A DNA stretch of 64,000 bases from Pseudomonas kilonensis (GTDB lineage: Bacteria; Pseudomonadota; Gammaproteobacteria; Pseudomonadales; Pseudomonadaceae), in assembly GCF_001269885.1 (NCBI RefSeq), contig NZ_LHVH01000031.1, positions 79,460-143,459 of the forward strand. The letters run 5' to 3'. Below are positions 44,830 to 54,307 of this stretch, piece after piece. Below the pieces are notes generated by a model that made no database searches, was not told the origin of the DNA, and worked only from the letters and a program-made list of their open reading frames with translations. The position numbers were made by a program, and so were the translations under genes. The number at the start of each line of letters is the position of its first letter. Position 1 is the first letter of the stretch.

Positions 44830-46023
44830 TCAATCGGCCTGACGACGCAGGAAAGCCGGGATGTCCAGGTAATCCAGATCGTCTTGCGGATTCATCTTCG
44901 CGGCAGTCGCAGCACCGGCCTGGGCCTGGTTGCGCATGACGGTCGGACGGTCCAGGTCACGGTAGTTCACCGCAGGCGCTTCCTGACGCGAAGCCACTTG
45001 TTGCTGCGGTTGCGAAGCCATGGAAGTGTGAACGGTGTTGTCGATGACCTTCACAGGCTTCTCGATTTTCGCGCCCAGACCCGTGGCAACCACGGTAACG
45101 TGCAACTCGTCGCGCATGTCCGGATCGATAACGGTACCGACCTTGACCATCGCGTGCTCGGAAGCGAAGGCTTCGATGATGCTACCCACGTCGGAGTACT
45201 CACCCAGGGACAGGTCAGGACCGGCGGTGATGTTCACCAGGATGCCGCGTGCACCTTGCAGGTTCACGTCTTCGAGCAACGGGTTGCGGATGGCCGCTTC
45301 GGTGGCCTCGCGTGCACGGTTCGGACCGCTGGCGCAGCCAGTGCCCATCATTGCCATGCCCATTTCGCTCATGACAGTCCGTACGTCGGCAAAGTCGACG
45401 TTGATCATGCCCGGACGCTTGATGATGTCGGAGATACCGCGAACGGCACCGGCCAGTACATCGTCAGCCTTGGCGAAAGCCGACAGCAGGCTTGCGTCTT
45501 TACCGAGGATGGTCAGCAGCTTCTCGTTGGGAATGGTGATCAACGAGTCGACGCTTTCAGACAGCAGACGGATACCTTCGTCGGCGATCTGCATACGCTT
45601 GCGGCCTTCGAAAGGGAACGGACGAGTCACCACCGCAACGGTGAGGATCCCCATTTCCTTGGCCACTTCGGCGATGATTGGCGCCGCACCGGTACCGGTG
45701 CCGCCGCCCATGCCCGTGGTGATGAACACCATGTTGGTGCCTTGCAGGACTTCTGCGATGCGCTCACGGTCTTCGAGAGCGGCCTGACGACCGACTTCCG
45801 GGTTGGCGCCGGCGCCCAGGCCTTTGGTCACGCCAGTGCCCAATTGCAGGATGGTCCGCGCGCCGATGGATTTCAGCGCCTGGGCATCAGTGTTGGCGCA
45901 GATGAATTCAACGCCTTCAATGTTGCTCTTGACCATGTGGTTGACAGCGTTGCCGCCGCCACCGCCGACACCGATTACTTTGATAACCGGGCTAGCGGGG
46001 ATGTTGTCTACGAGTTCGAACAT
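44830..46023 (-). CDS. ftsZ: Cell division GTPase FtsZ
   Basis: 397 aa. A tubulin homologue that forms the Z ring. The nucleotide-binding signature is GGGTGTGAAP (about 105-114), with the T7 loop NVDFADVRTVM. A variable linker leads to the conserved C-terminal peptide DDLDYLDIPAFLRRQ that binds FtsA and ZipA. It lies 98 bp downstream of ftsA; a promoter there is possible. Confidence 0.98.
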   Translation of the reverse strand: MFELVDNIPASPVIKVIGVGGGGGNAVNHMVKSNIEGVEFICANTDAQALKSIGARTILQLGTGVTKGLGAGANPEVGRQAALEDRERIAEVLQGTNMVFITTGMGGGTGTGAAPIIAEVAKEMGILTVAVVTRPFPFEGRKRMQIADEGIRLLSESVDSLITIPNEKLLTILGKDASLLSAFAKADDVLAGAVRGISDIIKRPGMINVDFADVRTVMSEMGMAMMGTGCASGPNRAREATEAAIRNPLLEDVNLQGARGILVNITAGPDLSLGEYSDVGSIIEAFASEHAMVKVGTVIDPDMRDELHVTVVATGLGAKIEKPVKVIDNTVHTSMASQPQQQVASRQEAPAVNYRDLDRPTVMRNQAQAGAATAAKMNPQDDLDYLDIPAFLRRQAD

Positions 46024-46121
46024 TTTCCCTCTCCTTTCATTCTCTAGTTTTTTCGCCTACTGCGTTTGCTGCGTCTTCCCGCGCCAAGCCTGAAACTTGT
46101 CGCTTGAAGCTTTGAAACTGT

Positions 46122-47381
46122 TTAAAAGTTGCCTTTGACCCAAGCCTGGAGCCGCTCGAACAGCGGAGCCTTCGGCTCGTCGCTGCTGTAGCTGTCGCGG
46201 CTGCCGATGCCCGAAAACGAAATCCCGTCGGACTGTTTCTGCAGGCCGTACATCAACAGGCCCACGCCGGTGGAATAGATCGGGTTGCGGACCACGTCAT
46301 CCAGGCCCTTGACGCCATGGGGCACGCCCAGGCGCACCGGCATGTGGAAAATCTCTTCGGCCAGCTCGACCGCGCCTTCCATCTTCGATGTACCGCCGGT
46401 CAGCACGATGCCGGCCGGGATCAGGTCTTCGTAGCCACTGCGACGCAGTTCGGCCTGGATCAGCGTGAACAGCTCGTCGTAACGCGGCTCGACCACTTCG
46501 GCCAGGGCCTGGCGCGACAGTTCGCGCGGTGGACGGTCGCCGACGCTTGGCACCTTGATGGTTTCGCCGGCACCGGCCAGCTTCGCCAGGGCACAGGCGT
46601 AACGGATCTTGATTTCCTCGGCGTACTGGGTCGGGGTGCGCAACGCCATGGCGATGTCGTTGGTCACCTGGTCACCGGCAATCGGGATCACCGCCGTGTG
46701 GCGAATGGCGCCTTCGGTGAAGATCGCGATGTCGGTAGTGCCGCCGCCGATGTCCACCAGGCACACGCCCAGCTCTTTCTCGTCGTCGGTCAGCACCGAG
46801 TAGGCCGAAGCCAGCTGCTCGAGGATGATGTCGTCGATTTCCAGGCCGCAGCGGCGCACGCATTTCTCGATGTTCTGCGCCGCGTTCACCGCACAGGTCA
46901 CCACGTGGACCTTGGCTTCCAGGCGCACGCCGGACATGCCCAGGGGCTCACGCACGCCTTCCTGGTTATCGATCACGTAATCCTGCGGCAGGGTGTGCAG
47001 CACACGCTGGTCGGCCGGGATCGCCACGGCCTGGGCCGCATCAAGCACGCGCTCCAGGTCAGCGGAGCTGACTTCACGATCACGAATCGCCACGATGCCG
47101 TGGGAGTTCAGGCTGCGGATGTGATTGCCCGCCACGCCGACGAACGCCGAGTGGATCCGGCAACCGGCCATCAGTTGCGCCTCTTCGATGGCGCGCTGGA
47201 TCGATTGCACGGTGGACTCGATGTTCACCACCACGCCTTTTTTCAAGCCGCGGGACGGGTGTGTACCGATCCCGACGATGACCAGCGTGCCGTCGTCCGC
47301 GACTTCGCCTACCAGCGCCACCACCTTGGAAGTGCCGATATCGAGACCGACGATCATTTTCCCGCTTTGCACGTTTGCCAT
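46122..47381 (-). CDS. ftsA: Cell division protein FtsA
   Basis: 419 aa. An actin-like ATPase that tethers FtsZ to the membrane. It has the phosphate loop IVGLDIGTSKV (about 10-20), the second phosphate motif VDIGGGTTDIAIF (about 205-217), the adenosine motif VLTGGTSKMEG, and a C-terminal amphipathic helix (LFERLQAWVKGNF). It is 15 bp after ftsQ. Confidence 0.98.
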   Translation of the reverse strand: MANVQSGKMIVGLDIGTSKVVALVGEVADDGTLVIVGIGTHPSRGLKKGVVVNIESTVQSIQRAIEEAQLMAGCRIHSAFVGVAGNHIRSLNSHGIVAIRDREVSSADLERVLDAAQAVAIPADQRVLHTLPQDYVIDNQEGVREPLGMSGVRLEAKVHVVTCAVNAAQNIEKCVRRCGLEIDDIILEQLASAYSVLTDDEKELGVCLVDIGGGTTDIAIFTEGAIRHTAVIPIAGDQVTNDIAMALRTPTQYAEEIKIRYACALAKLAGAGETIKVPSVGDRPPRELSRQALAEVVEPRYDELFTLIQAELRRSGYEDLIPAGIVLTGGTSKMEGAVELAEEIFHMPVRLGVPHGVKGLDDVVRNPIYSTGVGLLMYGLQKQSDGISFSGIGSRDSYSSDEPKAPLFERLQAWVKGNF

Positions 47382-47396
47382 GGGTCCTGCCTCTTC

Positions 47397-48263
47397 TTAA
47401 TTCTTCGCGACGGCGGGTTCGGCCGTCGTGGGCGCTACAGGTTCCCGCCAGCCAACAGCCAGGCCGTTGGCGTAGCGCAGATCGATGCGCGCAATGTTCG
47501 TAATCTGTTCTTTGAGCGTCTTGTCATAGATGGCGATGAAGCGGCGCATCTTTTCCACCAGGTTGCCGCGACCGAGCAACAGCTCGATGCCCGGCCCCGA
47601 GCTGCCCGCGCCAGTGGTCAGGAACCAGCTGCCGCGCTCACGCAATTCCAGGCGCGCGATGGAGAAGCCCAATGGCCGCAACATCTGGCTCAACACCTGG
47701 TACTGCTGCATCACTTTCTGCTGGGCCCGCTGTGGGCCGAACAGTTGTGGCAAATGTTCATAGTTGGCCAGTTCCCGCGGCGTAAACGCCTGGCCCTGGT
47801 TGTTCAACAACGACTCGTCGCCCCAACGGGCCACCGGCAATTGTTCTTCCAGGCGGATCGACACCTGGTCAGGCCACACCCGCCGGACTTCGGCGTGGGC
47901 GATCCAGGGCATCTGTTCCAGCTCCGTGCGCATGCCCGCCAGGTCGATGGTGAAGAAGCTCGACGCGACGAACGGAGCGATCCGCTGCTGCACCGCCTGC
48001 TGGCTGATGTAGCTCAGGTCACCCTGGACGTTGATCCGGGCGATCGGCCGGTCGGCATAAGGCAGCAACCGTTGCGCACCTTCATACGTGCCGAACCCCA
48101 GCGCCACCAGCAGCACCGGCCAGAACAAGCTCTTGAGAAAACCAAAATTGGCTTTCGGCAAGCGCGCCGACATCGGCTCTTTGGCCACCATTCGGCTGGC
48201 ACCCCGCGGCACCGGCTTGCGACCGGGTGCGGATGGCTGATGACGAAGCGATGCGCCTTGCAT
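47397..48263 (-). CDS. ftsQ: Cell division protein FtsQ
   Basis: 288 aa, a bitopic inner-membrane divisome protein. A cytoplasmic N-terminus rich in basic residues, one membrane segment (about 48-66), a POTRA domain starting near RINVQGDLSYISQQAV, and a beta domain. It forms a complex with FtsL and FtsB. It lies between ddlB (3-bp gap) and ftsA, the standard order. Confidence 0.97.
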   Translation of the reverse strand: MQGASLRHQPSAPGRKPVPRGASRMVAKEPMSARLPKANFGFLKSLFWPVLLVALGFGTYEGAQRLLPYADRPIARINVQGDLSYISQQAVQQRIAPFVASSFFTIDLAGMRTELEQMPWIAHAEVRRVWPDQVSIRLEEQLPVARWGDESLLNNQGQAFTPRELANYEHLPQLFGPQRAQQKVMQQYQVLSQMLRPLGFSIARLELRERGSWFLTTGAGSSGPGIELLLGRGNLVEKMRRFIAIYDKTLKEQITNIARIDLRYANGLAVGWREPVAPTTAEPAVAKN

Positions 48264-48266
48264 GGC

Positions 48267-49232
48267 TTAACCTCTTGGCTCTTGATGGCCGACGCTGGCG
48301 GCCAGGATCGACAGCACCAGTTGCTGGAAATCCAGACCGGCGGCGCGAGCCGCCATCGGCACCAGGCTGTGATCGGTCATGCCCGGCGCGGTGTTGACTT
48401 CCAGGAACCAGAACTGCCCATCGGCGTCCTGCATCACGTCTGCCCGGCCCCAACCGGCGATACCCAGCGCCTCACAGGCCTTGGCCGTGAGGTCCATCAG
48501 TTGTTTTTCCTTGGCGGCGTCCAGCCCGCAGGGAATGCGGTACTGGGTATCGTTGGCGACGTACTTGGCGTCGTAGTCGTAGAACGTGTGGGGCGTGCCC
48601 AGCGCAATCGGGGGCAACACCTGGTCACGCAGGGTGGCGATGGTGAACTCGGGACCGGAGATCCATTGCTCGACCAACACTTGCGAATCGTAGGAACTGG
48701 CGTCTTTCCATGCCGCGGTCAACTCAGGCAGCGAATTCACTTTCGCCATGCCGATACTTGAACCTTCATGGGCCGGTTTGACGATCAAAGGGAAGCCCAG
48801 TTCCGTGGCCGCCGAAATACAATCGGCCTCGGAAGCCAGCACGGCGTGGCGTGGCGTCGGAATGCCGAGGCTGTGCCAGACCTGCTTGGTGCGCAGCTTG
48901 TCCATCGCCAGGGCGGAGGCCAGGATGCCGCTGCCGGTGTAGGGAATGCCCAGGCATTCGAGCAGGCCTTGCATGCTGCCGTCTTCGCCACCGCGACCGT
49001 GCAGGATGATGAACGCGCGGTCGATCTTTTCGCTCAGCAGGCGCTGCAGGAAATCATCGCCCACGTCGATGCCGAATGCGTCGACACCGGCGCCTTGCAG
49101 GGCTTGCAGCACGGCGTTGCCGGACTTGAGGGAGACCTCGCGCTCGGCGCTCTTGCCACCGAACAGCACGGCAACGCGGCCGAAGGCTTTCGGATCAAGG
49201 GTCGAGACCAGGTTGGCATAGGCAGCAATCAT
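48267..49232 (-). CDS. ddlB: D-alanine--D-alanine ligase B
   Basis: 321 aa, an ATP-grasp enzyme making D-Ala-D-Ala for murein precursors. Visible family parts are VLFGGKSAEREVSL near the N-terminus, HGRGGEDGSMQG, the ATP-binding VKPAHEGSSIGM and the metal-binding end FLEVNTAPGMTDHSL. Its ATG overlaps the murC stop by 4 bp. Confidence 0.97.
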   Translation of the reverse strand: MIAAYANLVSTLDPKAFGRVAVLFGGKSAEREVSLKSGNAVLQALQGAGVDAFGIDVGDDFLQRLLSEKIDRAFIILHGRGGEDGSMQGLLECLGIPYTGSGILASALAMDKLRTKQVWHSLGIPTPRHAVLASEADCISAATELGFPLIVKPAHEGSSIGMAKVNSLPELTAAWKDASSYDSQVLVEQWISGPEFTIATLRDQVLPPIALGTPHTFYDYDAKYVANDTQYRIPCGLDAAKEKQLMDLTAKACEALGIAGWGRADVMQDADGQFWFLEVNTAPGMTDHSLVPMAARAAGLDFQQLVLSILAASVGHQEPRG

Positions 49233-50689
49233 TTCAGTTTCCCCTCGCTGGCGGCCACGATTGCCCCGGCGAATAACGGACTGTTCAACAGTTTCGGGGC
49301 CAGGCCTCCGATGTCACCGGCACCCTGGCACAGCAGGATGTCGCCGGCGCGCAGCAGCGGCTTGACCAGCGGCGCGAGGTCCACGCCGCGTTCGATGTAG
49401 ATCGGGTCCAACTGGCCGCGCTGGCGAATGCTGTGGCACAGCTGGCGGCTGTCGGCCCCCGGGATCGGCTCTTCACCGGCCGGATAGACTTCCATCAACA
49501 GCAGCACATTGGCGTCGGCCAGCACCTGGACGAAATCGTCATACAGGTCGCGGGTGCGGCTGTAGCGGTGCGGCTGGTAGACCATCACCAGGCGGCGTTC
49601 CGGCCAGCCACCGCGCACGGCCTTGATCACCGCGGCGACTTCAGTCGGGTGGTGGCCGTAGTCGTCCACCAGCATCACGTTGCCGCCGTCCACCGGCAGT
49701 TCGCCGTAGACCTGGAAGCGTCGGCCCACACCCTGGAAGCCGGACAGGCCCTGGACGATGGCTTCATCGCTGACGCCTTCGTCGGTGGCGATGCAGATGG
49801 TCGCCAAGGCATTCAGCACGTTGTGGTTGCCGGGCATGTTCACCGACACGTCCAACGGTTCGTGATCCGGGCGCAACACGGTGAAGAACGTTTGCATGCC
49901 CTGCTGGCGCACGTTGATGGCGCGTACGTCGGCGTCTTCGCCAAAGCCATAGGTCACGGTCGGACGCTTGATCAGTGGCAGGATTTCGCGCACCACCGGA
50001 TCGTCCAGGCACACCACCGCCAAACCGTAGAACGGCAGGTTGTGCAGGAACTCGACGAAGGTTTTCTTCAGTTTGTTGAAGTCACCGTCGTAGGTCGCCA
50101 TGTGGTCGGCGTCGATGTTGGTGACCACGGCCACCAGCGGTTGCAGGTGCAGGAAACTCGCATCGCTTTCGTCGGCTTCGGCGATCAGGTAGCGGCTGGT
50201 GCCCAACTGGGCATTGGTGCCCGCGGCATTCAGACGGCCACCGATCACGAACGTCGGGTCCAGGCCACCGGCCGCGAACACCGAGGCGATCAGGCTGGTG
50301 GTGGTGGTCTTGCCGTGGGTACCGGCGACGGCGATGCCGTGGCGATAGCGCATCAGCTCAGCCAGCATCTCGGCCCGTGGTACCACGGGAATACGGCGCT
50401 CCAGGGCAGTGGCGACTTCCGGGTTGGAAGTGTTCACAGCGCTGGAAACCACCAGCACGTCGGCATTGGCGGCGTTCTCGGCACGGTGGCCGATAAAGAT
50501 CTGCGCGCCGAAGGACTCCAGGCGCTCGGTGACCGGGGAGGCCTTCAGGTCGGAACCCGAGACCTGGTAACCCAGGTTCAGCAGCACCTCGGCGATCCCG
50601 CACATGCCCACGCCGCCGATACCGACGAAGTGGATGCGGCGGATACGGCGCATTTCCGGTTGCGGCATGGCTTTGCGATTCTCAACCAT
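49229..50689 (-). CDS. murC: UDP-N-acetylmuramate--L-alanine ligase MurC
   Basis: 486 aa. Adds L-Ala to UDP-MurNAc. It has the N-terminal UDP-binding loop FVGIGGVGMCGIAEVL, the Mur-ligase ATP loop GTHGKTTTT (about 121-129) and the HHPTEV segment in the C-terminal domain. ATG 50689 is chosen: it overlaps the murG stop by 8 bp and gives MVENRKAMPQPEMRRI, the Pseudomonas form. A longer frame to 50773 mirrors murG. Confidence 0.97.
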   Translation of the reverse strand: MVENRKAMPQPEMRRIRRIHFVGIGGVGMCGIAEVLLNLGYQVSGSDLKASPVTERLESFGAQIFIGHRAENAANADVLVVSSAVNTSNPEVATALERRIPVVPRAEMLAELMRYRHGIAVAGTHGKTTTTSLIASVFAAGGLDPTFVIGGRLNAAGTNAQLGTSRYLIAEADESDASFLHLQPLVAVVTNIDADHMATYDGDFNKLKKTFVEFLHNLPFYGLAVVCLDDPVVREILPLIKRPTVTYGFGEDADVRAINVRQQGMQTFFTVLRPDHEPLDVSVNMPGNHNVLNALATICIATDEGVSDEAIVQGLSGFQGVGRRFQVYGELPVDGGNVMLVDDYGHHPTEVAAVIKAVRGGWPERRLVMVYQPHRYSRTRDLYDDFVQVLADANVLLLMEVYPAGEEPIPGADSRQLCHSIRQRGQLDPIYIERGVDLAPLVKPLLRAGDILLCQGAGDIGGLAPKLLNSPLFAGAIVAASEGKLK

Positions 50690-51752
50690 GGGCCACCTCC
50701 AGGCAGGTATCGACCACTTGGGTCGTGGCATCGGGTTTGGCCAGGCGACGTGCGGCGCGGGCCATGTCTTCAAGTCGTTGCGGCTGCATCAAAACCTCTG
50801 TCAGGCGGGCGGCAAGATCCGCGGCGCCAGTCGTTCTTTGCGGCATCAGGAAGGCAGCGCCTTCACGGGCCAAATAATCGGCGTTACGGGTCTGGTGATC
50901 GTCAATGGCGTGAGGCAAAGGCACGAGCATCGAGGGCAGACCGGCGGCAGCCAGTTCACTGATGGTCAGCGCGCCTGCGCGGCAGACCACCAGGTCGGCC
51001 CAGCCATAGGCTTGGGCCATGTCGTTGATGAAGGGCTGCACTTGCGCCTCGACGCCGGCGGCGCGGTAGCGCTCGGCAGTCACTTCATCGTGTTGTTTGC
51101 CGGCCTGGTGAAACACTTCCGGGCGCAGTTCGGGGGCGACCTGCGACAGGGCTTCGGGCAGCAATTTGTTCAACGGTTCTGCCCCCAGGCTTCCGCCCAG
51201 GACCAGCAAATGCGCCTTGCGTCCAGCCAGGGCTGGGCGCGGTGTATCGAAAAACAGCTCGGCACGCACCGGATTACCGGTGGTACGGCGGCTGCCCGAC
51301 AGGGTAAAGGTGTCGGGAAAGGCTTCACAGACCCGGGCGGCCAACGGCACCAGTAACCGATTGGCGGTACCGGCCACGGCGTTCTGCTCGTGGACGATCA
51401 CCGGCACACCGGCCAGTTTTGCCGCAACGCCGCCAGGACCGGTCACATAACCACCGAAGCCCACCACGCACACCGGCCGCAAGCGACGGATGATCGCCCG
51501 TGCCTGCCAGATCGACTTGAGCAGCATCAGCGGCGCCTTGAGCAACGACAGCTTACCCTTGCCCCGCAGGCCGCTGGCGTTGATCCGGTGCAGTTCGAGG
51601 CCGGCGCCGGGTACCAGTTCGTTCTCGATCCCCCGCGGCGTGCCCAGCCAGTGCACGGTGTAGCCGCGCGCCTGGAACTCGCGGGCACAGGCCAGCGCCG
51701 GGAAGACATGCCCGCCGGTGCCGCCGGCCATGATCAGCACGTTAGCGCCCAT
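50682..51752 (-). CDS. murG: UDP-GlcNAc--lipid I transferase MurG
   Basis: 356 aa, a GT-B glycosyltransferase that makes lipid II at the cytoplasmic face. It begins MGANVLIMAGGTGGHVFPALA (the glycine-rich loop) and has the UDP-GlcNAc motif VCRAGALTISELAAAGLPS. ATG 51752 overlaps the ftsW stop by 11 bp. The longer frame to 51857 is inside ftsW. Confidence 0.97.
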   Translation of the reverse strand: MGANVLIMAGGTGGHVFPALACAREFQARGYTVHWLGTPRGIENELVPGAGLELHRINASGLRGKGKLSLLKAPLMLLKSIWQARAIIRRLRPVCVVGFGGYVTGPGGVAAKLAGVPVIVHEQNAVAGTANRLLVPLAARVCEAFPDTFTLSGSRRTTGNPVRAELFFDTPRPALAGRKAHLLVLGGSLGAEPLNKLLPEALSQVAPELRPEVFHQAGKQHDEVTAERYRAAGVEAQVQPFINDMAQAYGWADLVVCRAGALTISELAAAGLPSMLVPLPHAIDDHQTRNADYLAREGAAFLMPQRTTGAADLAARLTEVLMQPQRLEDMARAARRLAKPDATTQVVDTCLEVAHG

Positions 51753-52959
51753 GAGTCGGCTCCTCGGCGAAGTCGCTCTCCTGGAATTCCATCTCTTCGC
51801 TGCCCAAGTGGGTTCGACTCTCCCATTCGATGCGCAGCAACAGCCCGAGGCAGGCACAGCAGATCACCAGGGAACTGCCGCCATAACTGAGGAACGGCAG
51901 CGTCAGGCCCTTGGTCGGCAACAGGCCGACGTTCACGCCGATGTTGATCAGGAACTGGCCGATCCACAGGAACGACAGGCCATACGCCACGTAGGCGGCA
52001 AAAAACTGCTTGGCCTTCTCGGCCCACAAGCCGATGTACATGCCGCGCACGCAGACGAACACGAACAGGGCAACGGTGCACAAGGAACCCACCACCCCCA
52101 GCTCTTCGGCCAGGACCGAGAACACGAAGTCGGTGTGGGCTTCCGGCAGGTAGAACTGCTTCTGCACGCTGTTGCCCAGGCCCACGCCCAGCCATTCGCC
52201 GCGACCGAAGGCAATCAGTGCCTGGGTCAATTGATAGCCGGAACCGAACTGGTCGGCCCACGGATCGGTAAAGGTGATCAGGCGCGCCATCCGATACGGT
52301 TGCGCCTGTACCAGCACCGTCACGGCCCCCACCGCCAGCGCGACCATCAGGGTAAAACGGAACAGTCCGACGCCACCCAGGAACAACATGGCCGCCGCCG
52401 CGCCCATCATCACCACCGTGGCGCCGAAGTCCGGCTCCATCAGCAGCAGGCCCGCCATCGGCAGCAACACGATGAACGGCTTGAAGAAACCCATCCAGCT
52501 CTCGCGCACTTCCTTCTGGCGACGCACCAGATAACCGGCGAGGTAGATCACCACGAAGACCTTGGCGATCTCCGACGGCTGAACGTTGAAGAAGCTGAAG
52601 CCGATCCAGCGCATGGAACCGTTGACCTCGCGGCCAATACCCGGCACCAGCACCATCACCAACAGACCGAAGGCACCGAGCAGCATCAGCCAGCCGAGGC
52701 GTTGCCAGGTGGCGATCGGCACCATCATGGTGACGATGCAAGCGCCCAGGCCGATCAGCAGGTAAATCAGGTGGCGGATCATGTGGTAAAGGGTGTTGCC
52801 CGACTGCACGGCTGCCACTTCCGACGACGCGGAGGTGATCATCACCAGGCCCAGGCCCAGCAAGGCCAGGCAACCGGCGAGCATCGGGAAATCCAGGTCG
52901 ATGCCACGCCCGGTAATCAACGGCGACGGGTACGGCTTGATGATATTCAGCAGGCTCAT
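51742..52959 (-). CDS. ftsW: Septal peptidoglycan glycosyltransferase FtsW
   Basis: 405 aa, a SEDS-family polymerase with about 10 membrane segments that works with FtsI. It has the SEDS signatures NGSMRWIGF..NVQPSEIAK and the C-terminal LPTKGLTLPFLSYGGSS. Start ATG 52959 overlaps the murD stop (ATGA). A frame to 53082 adds residues from within murD. Confidence 0.97.
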   Translation of the reverse strand: MSLLNIIKPYPSPLITGRGIDLDFPMLAGCLALLGLGLVMITSASSEVAAVQSGNTLYHMIRHLIYLLIGLGACIVTMMVPIATWQRLGWLMLLGAFGLLVMVLVPGIGREVNGSMRWIGFSFFNVQPSEIAKVFVVIYLAGYLVRRQKEVRESWMGFFKPFIVLLPMAGLLLMEPDFGATVVMMGAAAAMLFLGGVGLFRFTLMVALAVGAVTVLVQAQPYRMARLITFTDPWADQFGSGYQLTQALIAFGRGEWLGVGLGNSVQKQFYLPEAHTDFVFSVLAEELGVVGSLCTVALFVFVCVRGMYIGLWAEKAKQFFAAYVAYGLSFLWIGQFLINIGVNVGLLPTKGLTLPFLSYGGSSLVICCACLGLLLRIEWESRTHLGSEEMEFQESDFAEEPTHGR

Positions 52960-54302
52960 GCCAAGTCCTCCGCGGCCCGGGCGAACAACTGCCCGCGCTC
53001 TTCGTAGTTCTTGAACATGTCGAAACTGGCGCAGGCCGGTGACAGCAGCACCGCATCGCCTGGTTGCGCAAGGGCGCGGCACTGTTGCACCGCCTCGTCC
53101 AGCGAACCAACCCGAACCAGCGGCACGGCATCGCAGAGCGCCTGGGCGATCAATTCACGGTCGCGGCCCATCAGCACCACGGCACGGCAGTTGGCCGCCA
53201 CCGGGTCACGCAGGTCCTTGAAGTCGGCGCCCTTGCCGTCGCCGCCGGCGATCAGCACGAGCTTGCCTTCGATGTCCGCGCCCAGACCTTCGATGGCCGC
53301 CAGCGCGGCACCGACGTTGGTGGCCTTGGAATCGTTGTACCAGGCCACGCCGTCCAGGTCGCGCACCCACTGGCAGCGGTGTTCGAGACCAGCGAAGGTG
53401 CGCAGGGCCGAGAGCATGGCGTCGAACGGCAGGCCGACCGCATGCCCCAAGGCCAACGCGGCCAGGGCATTGGCCTGGTTGTGGGCGCCACGAACCTTCA
53501 GTTCACGCACCGGCATCAGGTTCTGGAATTCGAAGGCCAGGTATTTCTCGCCATTCTCTTCACGCAGCCCGAAGCCTTTGAAGTCCGGCACGCCCAGGCC
53601 GAAGGACCAGCACGGCATGCCCTCGCCCAACAACGGACGGGTCAGGGCATCCTGGCGGTTGAACACCACTTGCCGGGCACCACGGAAGATCCGGTGCTTG
53701 GCCAGGTGATAAGCCGGCAGGCCGCTGTAGCGGTCCATGTGGTCTTCGCTGACGTTGAGCACTGTCGCCACTTCGGCGCCCAGGTGGTCGGTGGTCTCGA
53801 GCTGGAAGCTCGACAACTCCATCACGTACAGCTCGACCTCGTCGCTGAGCAGGTCCAGCGCCGGGGTACCCAGGTTGCCGCCCACGGCGACGCGCTTGCC
53901 GGCCGCCGCGGCCATCTCGCCGACCAGGGTGGTGACGGTACTCTTGGCATTGGAACCGCTGATGGCAACGATCGGCGCCTTGGCGTTACGCGCGAACAGC
54001 TCGATGTCGCCGGACAATTTCACGCCACGGGCGGCGGCAGCCTGCAGGGCTGGAGTCGCCAGGGCCAGGCCGGGGCTCACGTAGAGCTCATCGGCGCGGC
54101 ACAGGAACTCGACGTCCAGCTCGCCACAACGCACGTCCACCTGCGGATAGTCACGGCGCAGCGTGGCCAGCTCAGGCGGATTTTCCCGCGTATCGGCGAC
54201 GGCAAACGACACGCCCCGGTTCGCCAGGAAGCGAACCAGGGACATGCCGCTCTTGCCGAGGCCGACAACGATGCGGAAGTGGTCAGAAGCGATCAGGGAC
54301 AC
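52956..54302 (-). CDS. murD: UDP-N-acetylmuramoyl-L-alanine--D-glutamate ligase MurD
   Basis: 448 aa. Adds D-Glu to UDP-MurNAc-L-Ala. It shows the N-terminal VVGLGKSGMSLVRFL loop, the ATP loop SGSNAKSTVTTL (note Ala-Lys rather than Gly-Lys, usual in Pseudomonas MurD), and NDSKATNVGAA. It begins 5 bp after the mraY stop. Confidence 0.97.
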   Translation of the reverse strand: MSLIASDHFRIVVGLGKSGMSLVRFLANRGVSFAVADTRENPPELATLRRDYPQVDVRCGELDVEFLCRADELYVSPGLALATPALQAAAARGVKLSGDIELFARNAKAPIVAISGSNAKSTVTTLVGEMAAAAGKRVAVGGNLGTPALDLLSDEVELYVMELSSFQLETTDHLGAEVATVLNVSEDHMDRYSGLPAYHLAKHRIFRGARQVVFNRQDALTRPLLGEGMPCWSFGLGVPDFKGFGLREENGEKYLAFEFQNLMPVRELKVRGAHNQANALAALALGHAVGLPFDAMLSALRTFAGLEHRCQWVRDLDGVAWYNDSKATNVGAALAAIEGLGADIEGKLVLIAGGDGKGADFKDLRDPVAANCRAVVLMGRDRELIAQALCDAVPLVRVGSLDEAVQQCRALAQPGDAVLLSPACASFDMFKNYEERGQLFARAAEDLA

Positions 54303-54307
54303 TCGTT